Shown in pieces: positions 1-9,447 of a stretch of 13,887 nt of DNA. Below the pieces are notes generated by a model. It saw nothing but the letters and a program-made list of their open reading frames with translations, had not been told where the DNA came from and did not search any database. Position numbers and translations under genes: made by a program. Origin of the DNA: Planctomycetota bacterium (lineage in GTDB: Bacteria > Planctomycetota > UBA1135 > GCA-002686595); NCBI GenBank assembly GCA_011524785.1, contig WTJQ01000234.1, forward strand, positions 1-13,887, given 5' to 3'. Numbering within the stretch: the stretch's first letter is position 1; every line of letters begins with the position of its first letter.

Positions 1-325
1 GGCCGAAGCCGTCGAGGACGCGTCCCAGCAGGGGGGCGCCGACCTGGACCTCGAAGGGGCGTCCGAGGGCCGTCACGGGCTGCTGCGGGGCGATGCCCTG
101 CAGCTCGCCGTGGGGCATGAGCAGGGTGCGCGTGCCGCGGAAGCCCACGACCTCGGCGTCGATGGGGCCCAGCACGCCGCGATCGATGCGGCACAGCTCG
201 CCCAGGGCCGCGGGCACGCCCTCGGCCTCCACCATCACGCCGGAGACGACCTCCACCCGACCGCGGAAGTGCGGCTGGGCGGCGTCCTCGACGACGCGGG
301 CGGCCTGGGCGAGGTCGAGCTTCAT
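1..325 (-). CDS. fliI: FliI, flagellar export ATPase (N-terminal part, cut by window edge)
   Basis: Only the first 108 codons are present; the gene continues past the left edge. FliI is the cytoplasmic ATPase of the flagellar type III export apparatus, related to the F1 beta subunit, and works with FliH. The visible part is the N-terminal beta-barrel domain plus the lead-in to the catalytic domain: a GRVEVVSG-type strand at about residues 22-29, AEVVGF at about 60-65, LLMPHGELQGI at about 71-81, and the family signature VGAPLLGRVLDGFG at about 95-108. The Walker A region would lie outside the window. The start is ATG at 325, forming an ATGA overlap with the fliH stop (322-324), which implies translational coupling. 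F-type or other type III ATPases share this fold, but the flagellar neighbours make FliI the firm choice. Confidence 0.93.
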   Translation of the reverse strand, partial: MKLDLAQAARVVEDAAQPHFRGRVEVVSGVMVEAEGVPAALGELCRIDRGVLGPIDAEVVGFRGTRTLLMPHGELQGIAPQQPVTALGRPFEVQVGAPLLGRVLDGFG

Positions 326-897
326 CCGGCGAGCTCCTCCGTGAGGCGCGTGCGGATGGCCTCGAGGGTCTCGTCGATCTCGCGCACCAGCAGGCCGCGC
401 TCGGTCTCGACGTGGACGTCGCCGCGGCGCAGGGCCGGGTCGGCGACGACCTCGGTGCCCTCGCGGAAGGGGGTGGTCGCGAGGCGCTCGGCGTCGGCGG
501 GGGCCACGTGGACGCGCACGCGGGCACGGCCGGCTCCCGAGGCGGCCAGGGCCTCGCGGACGATGGTCTCGAGGTCGTAGCGACCCGCGTCGAGCTCGGT
601 CCGCAGCAGGGTCGCGGCGATCCCGACCCCCAGCTCGATGGCCTGGGCGGTCAGGGCCTCGGCGGCCTCCTCACGCGCGCCGTCGAGGCGATCCACGGCG
701 GCATCCAGGGCGGCGCGGCCAGCAGCGACCGCGTCGAGGCGGCCCTGCTCGAGGCCCTCCTCGCGGGCCTGGGCGGCCTGGCGCGCGGCCTCCTCCTCGA
801 GCAGCTCCTGGGGGCTGCGGCGCGTCACGCGGGCCGCGGCCACGGGGCTCCCCGTGGAGAGGGGGCGCAGGGTCACCTTGTGGATGGAGGCGCCCAT
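322..897 (-). CDS. fliH: FliH, flagellar export ATPase regulator
   Basis: 191 aa, a little shorter than many FliH proteins. FliH binds FliI, restrains its ATPase activity and links it to the C-ring and export gate. The sequence shows a basic N-terminus, then a long Ala/Glu/Gln-rich helical stretch (about residues 28-90, EEEAARQAAQAREEGLEQG) expected to form the FliH coiled coil. The C-terminal half has the FliH/V-ATPase E-subunit-like pattern, ending with ADPALRRGDVHVETERGLL and a helix EIDETLEAIRTRL. The gene lies 3 bp after fliG and overlaps fliI by 4 bp. A GGTGAG ribosome-binding sequence inside the end of fliG supports the ATG at 897. FliH diverges fast, so the call rests on the C-terminal pattern together with its place between fliG and fliI. 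Confidence 0.88.
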   Translation of the reverse strand: MGASIHKVTLRPLSTGSPVAAARVTRRSPQELLEEEAARQAAQAREEGLEQGRLDAVAAGRAALDAAVDRLDGAREEAAEALTAQAIELGVGIAATLLRTELDAGRYDLETIVREALAASGAGRARVRVHVAPADAERLATTPFREGTEVVADPALRRGDVHVETERGLLVREIDETLEAIRTRLTEELAG

Positions 898-900
898 GGG

Positions 901-1929
901 TCAGCTCACCATCTCCTGCCCGGCGCGGGCGGGGGTGAAGTCCCCGGCGTCCATCAGGGCGCGCACGGCGCTCATGATCTCGGACCGGGCGGCCTGCACG
1001 TCGGCCAGCGGGACGGAGCCGGCGAGCTCGCGCTCGTCCGCCACCATGTCGCGGACCCGACTGGAAAGGTTTTCCATGATGTTCGCTTCGACCTCTTGGG
1101 ACGATCCCTTGAGGGCCAGCGACAGGGTCTGGGTCTCGACCGAGGCCAGGATCTTCTGCATGGCACGGCGGTCGATGGTCGCGAGGTCGTCCCACGTGAA
1201 CATGAAGCCGCGCACCTGGTCGACCAGCTCGCCCTCGAGCTCGTCCAGGCAGCCCATGACGTTCTTCTCGAGGTCGCCCACCGAGTGGTTCAGGAGGTCG
1301 GCGATGGTCCGCAGGCTCTCGCTGGGGTCGGGGGGCGCCGGCATGGCGGCCAGGGCCCGCACGCGGTCGCGCAGGTCGTCGGCCATGGACAGCAGGCAGT
1401 CCACGTTGGGGGGGCTGACCTGGGTCATGCGCTTGACGGTCGCCAGCGCCCGCTCCTCGTCGAAGCTGCCCAGGACGGCCGCGGAGACGTGGGGGGACAC
1501 GTGCGAGAGGATCAGCGAGACCACCGAGACGGGCTCGTCGGCCAGCAGGCGCGTCACGAGCTCGGTGGAGCAGCCGTCGAGGAAGCCGAAGGGCTGCTCG
1601 CGGCGGCGGCGCTCGTGGATCTCGCCGACCACGCGCGCGGCCTCCTCGTCGCCGTAGGTCCCGGCCAGGATCTCGTGCAGCTCGAAGTCGTCCTGCGAGC
1701 GCACGCCCGTGCGCTTGTAGACGGTGTTGGCGATGTCGAGGTAGAGCCCATCGACGGCCTCGGGGGTGCACAGCCCGCCGTCCAGGTCGGTCATGGCCTC
1801 GGCCACGCGCGACACGACCTTGGGGTCGAGGGAGCGCATCACCTTGGCGGAGATCTCCTTGTCGAGGGAGAGCAGGAACGCGGCGACCTTCTGGACGCCG
1901 TCGACCTTGTCGTTGCTGGAGGCGCTCAT
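901..1929 (-). CDS. fliG: FliG, flagellar motor switch / rotor protein
   Basis: 342 aa, normal FliG length. FliG joins the MS-ring (FliF) to the C-ring and contacts the MotA stator to produce torque. The N-terminal domain starts VQKVAAFLLSLDKEISAKVM (FliF-binding). The middle domain has SLILSHVSPHVSAAVLGSF. The C-terminal domain has DDLATIDRRAMQKIL, ALKG (K274) and an NLSSRVRDMVADE helix (287-299). Two usually conserved motifs differ: the middle-domain EHPQ is replaced by DEPV, and GPVR after the torque helix reads GSVP (304-307). Torque-helix charges equivalent to E. coli R281, D288 and D289 appear as R291, D298 and E299; the R297 equivalent is proline. The ATG at 1929 overlaps the fliF stop (ATGA). 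The same reading frame stays open upstream to 3483, antisense-free but only as a shadow of fliF. Confidence 0.95.
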   Translation of the reverse strand: MSASSNDKVDGVQKVAAFLLSLDKEISAKVMRSLDPKVVSRVAEAMTDLDGGLCTPEAVDGLYLDIANTVYKRTGVRSQDDFELHEILAGTYGDEEAARVVGEIHERRRREQPFGFLDGCSTELVTRLLADEPVSVVSLILSHVSPHVSAAVLGSFDEERALATVKRMTQVSPPNVDCLLSMADDLRDRVRALAAMPAPPDPSESLRTIADLLNHSVGDLEKNVMGCLDELEGELVDQVRGFMFTWDDLATIDRRAMQKILASVETQTLSLALKGSSQEVEANIMENLSSRVRDMVADERELAGSVPLADVQAARSEIMSAVRALMDAGDFTPARAGQEMVS

Positions 1930-3476
1930 GCCTTCACCTTCTGCTGGTAGTAGTCCTCGCCCAGGGCCCAGCGGCTGAGCAGCGCGCCCACCCGATCCGG
2001 GTCGGCCTCGAGCAGCTCCTCCACGTGGCGGCGGGCCAGCTCCTCGGCCGAGGAGTCGCCCTCGGTCGCGTTCTGCAGCGCGAGGATCGCCTCGGTCAGC
2101 TGCGGGTCGCCCGCGGGCTGCGCGGCGGCGGCCGGCGTGGCGCCCTTCTTCAGGGAGCGCAGCAGGACGAACACGAAGGCGGCTCCGGCGAGGAGCTCGA
2201 GGCCCCACTCGACCAGCATCCCGGTGGTCGCGCTGGGCGCCTCCGGCATGGGCACGGCGGCTGGGGCCACGGGCATCCCGGCCTCGTCGCGCTCGAGCCC
2301 GAACATCGGGCGGACCGCGGCGCTGAAGGAGTCGTTGCGCGTGGCGTCGAAGCCGACCAGGCCCTTCACCGTCGCCTCGGCGGCGGCGAGCTCGTCCTGG
2401 TGGGACTCGTCGAGCAGCAGGGAGACCGAGATGCGCTCGAGGCGCGGCTCGCTCATCACGCGGTGGGTGGTCTTGGAGCCGTAGGCGTAGGTCTTCTCGC
2501 TGTCGCTGCGAGTGGCCTCGCGGGCGTCGGCGACCTGCGCCTTGGCGGCGGTGACGTTGGCCTGCACCCCGGCCGGGCCGCCCACGGGGAGCGGCATGGG
2601 GTCGGTCGACTCGTCGAGGCGGTCGCTCATGACGGCCTTGGACTTGGGGTCGAGGGTCTCGTCGACGCTCTCGATGCGCTCGTAGGTCCACTCGCCCTTG
2701 ACGCTGACCACGGCGACGCCGGGCCCGTAGGTGCGGTCGAGCCAGTCCTGCGCCCGCTGGGTCTCGCGGTCGTCGTAGGAGGCCTGGAACTCGAGGATGC
2801 CGGCGAGGCCGTGCTCGTCCTCGGACGGCGTGAGGGGCGTGCCCTCCTGGTCGGTGATCAGCACCCGGTCGTCCGGGACGCAGAAGGCGTTGGCGACGAT
2901 GCGCGTGGCGGCGCGGGCCTGGGTGATGCTGGGGCGGCTCAGGCCGCGGGTCGCGACGACCACCGAGACGGTCGGGAGCTGCGTGCGCCCCAGGACGGGC
3001 GTGCGCGGGATCGAGGCCTTGACCGAGGCGCGGGCCACCCAGGACAGGACCTCGAGCTGCTTCTCGACCTCCTGCCAGTGGCGGGCGTCGGCGCGCTGGT
3101 TGCGCTCGACCGCGGCGTCGAAGGCGCTGGCGCCCCCGGCGGTGTCGATGCCGCGCGCGTCCGGGGTCAGGGCCCCCTCGATGGCGACGGCGTTCCAGGC
3201 CTCGTGCCGGCGACCGCTCTCGACCCACACCGTGTAGGGCGCGCGACCCGAGCTGGTCTCGAAGCGGATGCCCTTGGCGCCCAGCGCGCTGGTGACGCGG
3301 CTGAATTCTGCGCTCTCCAGGTCGCCCCGGAAGAACTCCATCTGGGGGTTGGCGGAGCGGTACCAGCTGACGCCGGCGACGCCGAGGATCATGAGCATGG
3401 CCAGGCCCAGCACGAAGCGGGTCGGACCATTGGCCTCGCGGAGGCTGTTGAGGACGTTCTGGAGGGAGGTCTTCAT
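1926..3476 (-). CDS. fliF: FliF, flagellar MS-ring protein
   Basis: 516 aa, close to the usual 520-560. FliF oligomerises in the inner membrane as the MS-ring, the base on which rod, C-ring and export gate assemble. There is an N-terminal membrane segment (about residues 20-38) and a second near the C-terminus (about 420-440, GMLVEWGLELLAGAAFVFVLL), followed by a basic stop-transfer LRSLKKG. Between them lie the ring-building motifs: the YscJ/FliF-like part with VKASIPRTPVLGR and PTVSVVVATRG, then the YAYGSKTTHRVMSEPRLERISVSLLL pattern typical of the beta-collar to RBM3 region. The last 20 residues (VGALLSRWALGEDYYQQKVKA, FliG-binding peptide) match the expected tail. ATG at 3476 has an AAGGTGA sequence at 3480-3486. 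It is 14 bp after fliE and overlaps fliG by 4 bp. Confidence 0.95.
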   Translation of the reverse strand: MKTSLQNVLNSLREANGPTRFVLGLAMLMILGVAGVSWYRSANPQMEFFRGDLESAEFSRVTSALGAKGIRFETSSGRAPYTVWVESGRRHEAWNAVAIEGALTPDARGIDTAGGASAFDAAVERNQRADARHWQEVEKQLEVLSWVARASVKASIPRTPVLGRTQLPTVSVVVATRGLSRPSITQARAATRIVANAFCVPDDRVLITDQEGTPLTPSEDEHGLAGILEFQASYDDRETQRAQDWLDRTYGPGVAVVSVKGEWTYERIESVDETLDPKSKAVMSDRLDESTDPMPLPVGGPAGVQANVTAAKAQVADAREATRSDSEKTYAYGSKTTHRVMSEPRLERISVSLLLDESHQDELAAAEATVKGLVGFDATRNDSFSAAVRPMFGLERDEAGMPVAPAAVPMPEAPSATTGMLVEWGLELLAGAAFVFVLLRSLKKGATPAAAAQPAGDPQLTEAILALQNATEGDSSAEELARRHVEELLEADPDRVGALLSRWALGEDYYQQKVKA

Positions 3477-3490
3477 GGGTCACCTTGGCG

Positions 3491-3832
3491 TCAGACGCTC
3501 ATGCGCATGACTTCGCGGTAGGCATCGATGAACTTGTTGCGGACCTGCATGCTGAACTCGAAGGCGAGCTCGGTCTGCTTGAGCTGGGTCGTCACCTCGT
3601 GGAGGTCGACGTCGCCCTTGAGGGCCTCGACGGGGAGGTCGTCGGTGGCGCGCATCTGGGCGTCGAGACCGGAGACGGCCTCGGCCATGGAGGACTGGAA
3701 GGCCTCGGCCTGGGGCGCGGCGGACGCCTCCGGCTTCTGGTTCTGCAGCTCCGCGATCTGCTTCTGCATCCGCTGCAGGGCGGAGGCGAGGCCGTCGCGC
3801 CCGCTGGCGCCGCTACCGATTCCGTTGACCAT
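3491..3832 (-). CDS. fliE: FliE, MS-ring/rod junction protein
   Basis: 113 aa, near the usual 100-110. FliE is the small periplasmic adaptor between the MS-ring/export gate and the rod, and one of the first export substrates. The C-terminal half is diagnostic: DLHEVTTQLKQTELAFEF, then SMQVRNKFIDAYREVMRMSV, which matches the family's conserved tail (vRNKl..AY.eimrM.v). The N-terminus (MVNGIGSGASG) is a flexible Gly/Ser segment without a Sec signal, as expected for a type III substrate. It lies 45 bp after flgC, the largest gap in the operon, and 14 bp before fliF. ATG at 3832 is preceded only by a weak TGAG ribosome-binding sequence. Confidence 0.94.
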   Translation of the reverse strand: MVNGIGSGASGRDGLASALQRMQKQIAELQNQKPEASAAPQAEAFQSSMAEAVSGLDAQMRATDDLPVEALKGDVDLHEVTTQLKQTELAFEFSMQVRNKFIDAYREVMRMSV

Positions 3833-3877
3833 GGCTCAGGGTGTGGATGGGGTCTGGTGGGGACTCGAGGGTCGGGG

Positions 3878-4309
3878 TCACTCGGCGAGGCGCAGGGCCT
3901 GGGAGGCCATCTGCTCCATGGACTCCATCACGCCGATGTTGGCCTCGTAGGCACGCATGGCCGTGATGAGGTCGGTGTACTCACGCACCGCGTTGACGTT
4001 CGGGTAGCGGACCATCCCGTTGGCGTCCGCGTCCGGGTGGCCCGGCTCGTGGACCTCCTGGAAGGGCGTCTCCGTGTCCTGCTCGATCGAGGAGACCTGC
4101 ACGCCGACGATCTCCTTGCCGCGCTGCGTGCGCTCCATGAGGGGCTCGAAGGAGACGACCTCGCGGCGGTAGGCCTCGCCGGTCTCGGCGGAGCTGGTGA
4201 CGCGCGAGTTGGCGATGTTCTTGGTGATGACGTCGACGCGCGTGCGCTCGGCCTTCAGGGCACTCGCGGCGATGCGCATCCCGCGGAAGAGGCGATCGAT
4301 CCCAGGCAT
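3878..4309 (-). CDS. flgC: FlgC, proximal rod protein
   Basis: 143 aa, normal length. FlgC is one of the rod proteins (FlgB, FlgC, FlgF, FlgG) exported through the flagellar type III system. The N-terminal rod signature is present (RIAASALKAERTRVDVITKNIANS, residues 12-35), including the conserved N-I-A-N-S. The family's GEAYRREVVSFEP (44-56) and the FlgC-specific HPDADANGMVRYPNVN (91-106) follow, and the C-terminal rod helix reads DLITAMRAYEANIGVMESM. There is no Sec signal peptide. Its ATG (4307-4309) shares one base with the flgB stop (TGATG), implying coupled translation. Confidence 0.97.
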   Translation of the reverse strand: MPGIDRLFRGMRIAASALKAERTRVDVITKNIANSRVTSSAETGEAYRREVVSFEPLMERTQRGKEIVGVQVSSIEQDTETPFQEVHEPGHPDADANGMVRYPNVNAVREYTDLITAMRAYEANIGVMESMEQMASQALRLAE

Positions 4310-4665
4310 CAGCGGTCACCGTGGATGGCGGACTCGACGAGGGAGCTCTTGGAGCGGATCAGCGTGCTCCAGAGCTGGAAGCGGATGAGGTTCTCGCGCT
4401 GCAGGGCGACCTCGTCCTCGACGACGACGTTGTTGCCGTCGGCGCGGGCGGGGGTCTCCTCGTCGATCGAGAGCTCCATGTCGACCGCGGCCGCGTCGCG
4501 GCCGGAGTCGAGGGCCTCGAGGACCAGCGACTCGAAGGCGACGTCCTGGCGCTTGTAGCCAGCGACGTTCTGGTTGGCGAGGTTGCTGGCGATCGCGTCG
4601 TGCCGGGCCACGGAGGCCGACATGAGCTTCAGCAGCAGGTCGCCGTTCTTTCCGAGGACGTCCAT
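4309..4665 (-). CDS. flgB: FlgB, proximal rod protein
   Basis: 118 aa. FlgB is the most membrane-proximal rod protein. The N-terminal rod motif reads [35 protein letters not shown], with the conserved A-S-N-L-A-N and the GYKRQDVxFE that follows it in FlgB. The C-terminal half holds [29 protein letters not shown], matching the family's NNV.le.E......N pattern. The start is ATG at 4665, preceded by a strong GGAGGAG sequence (4669-4675) that lies directly after the stop of the sigma-54 activator gene (10 bp gap). This is the first structural flagellar gene of the operon and comes immediately after the kinase/activator pair. Confidence 0.95.
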   Translation of the reverse strand: MDVLGKNGDLLLKLMSASVARHDAIASNLANQNVAGYKRQDVAFESLVLEALDSGRDAAAVDMELSIDEETPARADGNNVVVEDEVALQRENLIRFQLWSTLIRSKSSLVESAIHGDR

Positions 4666-4675
4666 GGGCTCCTCC

Positions 4676-6073
<1,398 letters not shown>

Positions 6074-6095
6074 GGTCTGGATGCGGGAAGGAGGT

Positions 6096-7238
6096 TCAGG
6101 CTCGAGAAGGGATGCGCAGGCGGAAGCAGGCTCCGCCGAGGCTGGAAGGGGCGGCGTCGAGGTCGAGCTCGCCGCCGTGCAGGTCGGCGATCGAGTGCAC
6201 GAGCGCCAGGCCGAGGCCAGTGCCCTCGGCGCGGGTGGTGAAGAAGGGCTCGCGGATGCGGTCCACGATCTCGGCGGAGACGCCGGGGCCGGCGTCCTCC
6301 ACCTGGAAGCAGGTGCCCGCGGCGTCGCAGGTCACGGTCACCAGGACGCGTCCGCCCTCGGGCTGGACGTCCATGGCGTTGACGACGAGGTTGCGCAGGG
6401 CCTGGCGCAGCTCGATGCGCTCGCCGCTGCAGGCGTGGTCGCTGCCCTCGACCTCGAGCGTCCAAAGGGCGCGCTGCCCCTCGGGGCGCGTGCTGGCGGC
6501 CAGCTCGGTCGCCTCGCGGGCGAGCTCGAGGGCGGAGGTCTCCTCGGCGGCGACCTCGCCCGAGCGGGCCAGGCGCATGGTCGCGGCGACGATCTCCTCG
6601 ACCTCGTCGGCGCCGGAGACGATGTGCGAGGCCCAGCGGCCCAGGCGCTCGTCGTCCTCCAGCTCGCTCGCCATCAGGCTGCCGAAGCCGCGGATGGCGT
6701 TGAGGGGGTTGCGGACCTCGTGGGCGATGCCGCCGGCGAGCGTGCCGAGCGAGGCGAGCTTGCTCTGCTGCTGCAGGCGACGCTCGGCCGCGGCGAGGTC
6801 GGTCTGGTCGTCCAGGGTCTGGACGCTGCCGATCAGCTCGCCCTCGGCGTCGTGCACCGGGGCGCAGCGGACGACCACCTGGCGGGGGGAGCCGTCGGCG
6901 CGGCGCACCTCCACGGTGCTGCAGGCCGAGGTCGGATCGAGCTGGGCGTTGGCGGCATCCTCGCAGGCGGCGGCGTCGAGGCCGAAGACCTGGCAGGCCG
7001 CCTGGTTGGCGGTCTCGAGGTTGCCCTCGGCGTCGCGGACGAGCACGCCGGTGGGGAGGGCCGACAGCACGGCGGCCAGGCGGGCGTGGGCGCGGTCGAG
7101 CTCCTCGACCTTGACCGCGAGCTCGGCCTCCACGCGCGCGGCGTGCTGGGACAGGTCCGTGTGGGCCTGCTCCAGGTCGGCGATCACCCGCGCGGTGCTG
7201 GCGAGGACCGTCTCCAGGTCGAGCTCGAGGGCGCTCAC
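6096..7238 (-). CDS. Cytosolic PAS-domain sensor histidine kinase (FlgS-like)
   Basis: 380 aa with no membrane segment or signal peptide, so it is predicted to be cytosolic, like FlgS. An N-terminal coiled coil (about 4-56) is followed by a PAS domain (about 55-145; ALPTGVLVRDAEGNLETANQAA). The HisKA domain carries the phospho-accepting histidine H173 in GGIAHEVRNPLNAIRG, with E174 next to it. The ATPase domain has N-box N287 (LRNLVVNAMD), G1 box EDAGPGVS (315-319), F-box PFFTT and G2 box GTGLGLA (339-345). It probably phosphorylates the sigma-54 activator encoded 22 bp downstream. The start codon is GTG at 7238, inside a GTGA overlap with the preceding stop. In epsilon-proteobacteria FlgS senses export-apparatus assembly; whether this one does is inference. 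Confidence 0.92.
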   Translation of the reverse strand: MSALELDLETVLASTARVIADLEQAHTDLSQHAARVEAELAVKVEELDRAHARLAAVLSALPTGVLVRDAEGNLETANQAACQVFGLDAAACEDAANAQLDPTSACSTVEVRRADGSPRQVVVRCAPVHDAEGELIGSVQTLDDQTDLAAAERRLQQQSKLASLGTLAGGIAHEVRNPLNAIRGFGSLMASELEDDERLGRWASHIVSGADEVEEIVAATMRLARSGEVAAEETSALELAREATELAASTRPEGQRALWTLEVEGSDHACSGERIELRQALRNLVVNAMDVQPEGGRVLVTVTCDAAGTCFQVEDAGPGVSAEIVDRIREPFFTTRAEGTGLGLALVHSIADLHGGELDLDAAPSSLGGACFRLRIPSRA

Positions 7239-7930
7239 TGCTGACCCCCCTTGGCGTTGCGGGAGTCGAGCTTCTGGCGGAGCTCGATCATGCGGACCTC
7301 CTGGCGCGCCCAGCGCACCACGTCGGCCTGCGACTCCTGGGCGGCGAGGGCGCGGAAGAGCTCGAGCGCCTCGACGCCGCGGCCGAGCCCCTGGTGGGCT
7401 CGCGCCCGCAGGTAGGTGGCCTCGTCGCTCTCGCTGATTCCCGCGAGGGCGGTCAGGGCCTCCTCGAAGCGCTCGGCGCGGATCAGCAGGCGAGCCTCGC
7501 GGACGGCGTCGGCGCTGTAGCCGGCCCCCTCGAAGCGGGTCGGGGCGGCGGGCGTCCCGGCGGCGGCGGCGGCGCGGGTGCGCTGCTCGGGCGTCAGGTC
7601 GTTGCGCGACGGGTCGGCGGTCAGGCGCTGGAGGTCCTGGGCCTCGAGGGCGTCGAGCTGGGCCGCCAGGCTGGCGACGTCGGCGCGGGCGCGGTCGAGG
7701 CGCTGGGTGCGCTCGGGCGTCTGGGGCAGGGGCTCGCCGGTCAGCTCGAGCACGCGCTCGATGGCCTGGACCTCACCGCTCGCGACGGCGGGCTCCAGCT
7801 GGAGCAGCTCCTCGAGGGTGGCGACGGTGCCGGCGAGGCGCGCGGACAGGTCCCCCTCCTGGCCCGTGAGGACCGGGACGGCGAAGGTGGCCGCGAGGCC
7901 GGTGCAGATCAGGGTGTGGTGCTTCAGCAT
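7235..7930 (-). CDS. Secreted TPR-like small protein, unknown function
   Basis: 231 aa; I do not recognise a specific family. A probable Sec signal covers the first 20-24 residues (MLKHHTLICTGLAATFAVPVLTG, hydrophobic core after a basic start), though it is not a strong one. Residues 25-115 are Ala/Leu/Glu-rich and helical (SLAAQLDALEAQDLQRL). The second half looks like one or two TPR-type helix pairs: AVREARLLIRAERFEEALTALAGI, then ATYLRARAHQGLGRGVEALELFRALAAQE. It is expected in the periplasm or attached to the envelope. It overlaps the kinase by 4 bp, and its ATG shares a base with the preceding stop (TGATG). Linkage to flagellar regulation comes only from the operon. Confidence 0.75.
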   Translation of the reverse strand: MLKHHTLICTGLAATFAVPVLTGQEGDLSARLAGTVATLEELLQLEPAVASGEVQAIERVLELTGEPLPQTPERTQRLDRARADVASLAAQLDALEAQDLQRLTADPSRNDLTPEQRTRAAAAAGTPAAPTRFEGAGYSADAVREARLLIRAERFEEALTALAGISESDEATYLRARAHQGLGRGVEALELFRALAAQESQADVVRWARQEVRMIELRQKLDSRNAKGGQQ

Positions 7931-9447
7931 CAGAGCTCTCCCCGCAGGGCGGCGATGGCGGCGGTCGTGCGACCGCGGCGCTCGTGGAGGTCGGCGGCCG
8001 CCCGGTACAGCACCTGGCGGTCGGTGGTGCGGTCGAAGGAGCCGGCCGCGGCGCGCAGCACGCCGATGGCCTCGCTCTCCAGCCCGTCGGCGTCGAGCGC
8101 GCGGGCGTACTGGACGGCCAGGCGGACGCGGTCGGCGTCGCCCAGGGTCTCGCGGGCGGACCAGGCGCGACGCAGGGTCACGACGGCCTCGTCGGTCAAC
8201 CCCTGTTCGAGCAGGCGGCTGCCGCGATCGATGCTCTGGCGCGCGGTGAGCGCGGTGATGCGCTCGCCCCCGAGCTGCAGCCGGAGCTCGGCCGCGTTGC
8301 GCTGCTCGAGGAGCGCGTCGCCGAAGCCGGCGTCCTCGGCGACGCCGTGGATCATGAGCACCGCGACCTCGAAGTCGCCGGCCAGGGCCGCGTCGGCGGC
8401 ACGCTGCCAGGAGGCGACGCGGGCCTCGCCGTCCTCGAGCGAGCGCGCGTGCATCATCCAGGCGGTGGAGGCGTCGCCGTAGCGCTGGGCCGCGGTGAAG
8501 GCCTCGGCGCGCAGGGCCAGGAGGGCCGGGTCCTCGGGGCCGCGCGGGCTGACCGTCGCGGCCAGGTCGATGGCCTTCATGGCCTTGAGCGGCTCGGCGG
8601 AGAGCGACAGCGCCCGGGCCCGCTCGACGGCGCGCTCGTAGCGGGCGCCGCGGTCGGAGGTGGGGGCGTTGAGCTCGACCGTGTCGAGGGCGAGCAGCGC
8701 CTTGGCGGCGGACTCGCTGCGGTAGCCGGGGTCGTTGCTAGTGGCAGCGAGGCTGCTCATGCAGCGCGCGAAGCCCAGCAGCGCGTCCGTGGTGAAGCGG
8801 CCCTTGCCGCGGTCGGGGCCGAGGTCGGCCAGCTCGCGGTAGCGCAGGGCGGCCTCGTTCCAGCGGCCTTGGCTGCTCAGCAGCGAGGCGCTGCGCAGCA
8901 GGGCGTCCGGAGCCTCGGGGCTCTCCGCGTGCTGCTGGGCGATGCGGTCGTAGCTGACGATCGCCTGGGCGTGGTGGGCGGGGCCCAGGGCGACGCAGGC
9001 CTCGGCCAGGCGCAGCTCGAAGGTCACCGCGGCGAGGTGGTCGGGGGTCTCGCGCAGCAGGCTCTCGTGGGCCAGGTACGAGCGCATGAAGGCGTCGTGG
9101 CTGGTGGCGAAGGCCGGCAGGTCGTCCTCGACCTCGAGGGCGTCCCCGGTCACGCGGGCCCGCAGGCCGGCGCCCATCAGCACGTCGTTCAGGGCGCTCC
9201 GCAGCGGGCGGCGCACCAGGAAGGCGTCGACCTCGAGCTCGGTCTCCAGGCCGCCGGTGCCGCGCAGCTCGAGCCCGAGCTCCTCGGCGGTGGCCGACAG
9301 GAGGCGTGCGACCGGCACCTGCTCGGCGCGCAGGGTCAGCAGGACCTCGCCCTCGAAGACCTCGGTCTCGAGCTGGAGGCGGCCTTGCGCCGTGGCCGTT
9401 GCGGAACCGGCCAGGAGGCCGACCAGGAGGATGGCGAGCTGGCGCAT
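7930..9447 (-). CDS. Secreted protein with STN (secretin N-terminal-like) domain and TPR-like repeats
   Basis: 505 aa from the ATG at 9447. A GTG one codon earlier (9450) is possible, but the ATG forms a clean TGATG overlap with the preceding stop. A clear Sec signal occupies about residues 1-20 (LAILLVGLLAGSATATA, cleavage probably near ATA-QG). About residues 30-106 resemble the STN fold of secretins and TonB receptors: LLTLRAEQVPVARLLSATAEELGLELRG, then RPLRSALNDVLMGAGLRARVTGDALEV. The rest (about 115-505) is helical with recurring TPR-like pairs such as ALLRSASLLSSQGRWNEAALRYRELADLG and TDEAVVTLRRAWS. There is no secretin pore domain and no lipobox. A periplasmic scaffold or sensor is the likely class; the function is unknown. 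Confidence 0.78.
   Translation of the reverse strand: MRQLAILLVGLLAGSATATAQGRLQLETEVFEGEVLLTLRAEQVPVARLLSATAEELGLELRGTGGLETELEVDAFLVRRPLRSALNDVLMGAGLRARVTGDALEVEDDLPAFATSHDAFMRSYLAHESLLRETPDHLAAVTFELRLAEACVALGPAHHAQAIVSYDRIAQQHAESPEAPDALLRSASLLSSQGRWNEAALRYRELADLGPDRGKGRFTTDALLGFARCMSSLAATSNDPGYRSESAAKALLALDTVELNAPTSDRGARYERAVERARALSLSAEPLKAMKAIDLAATVSPRGPEDPALLALRAEAFTAAQRYGDASTAWMMHARSLEDGEARVASWQRAADAALAGDFEVAVLMIHGVAEDAGFGDALLEQRNAAELRLQLGGERITALTARQSIDRGSRLLEQGLTDEAVVTLRRAWSARETLGDADRVRLAVQYARALDADGLESEAIGVLRAAAGSFDRTTDRQVLYRAAADLHERRGRTTAAIAALRGEL

Noticed and set aside
412..1950. Long plus-strand open frame opposite fliH and fliG, and similar ones opposite most of the operon
   Set aside because: The translations are Gly/His/Leu/Val-rich shadows of well-recognised minus-strand genes, with no domain of their own.
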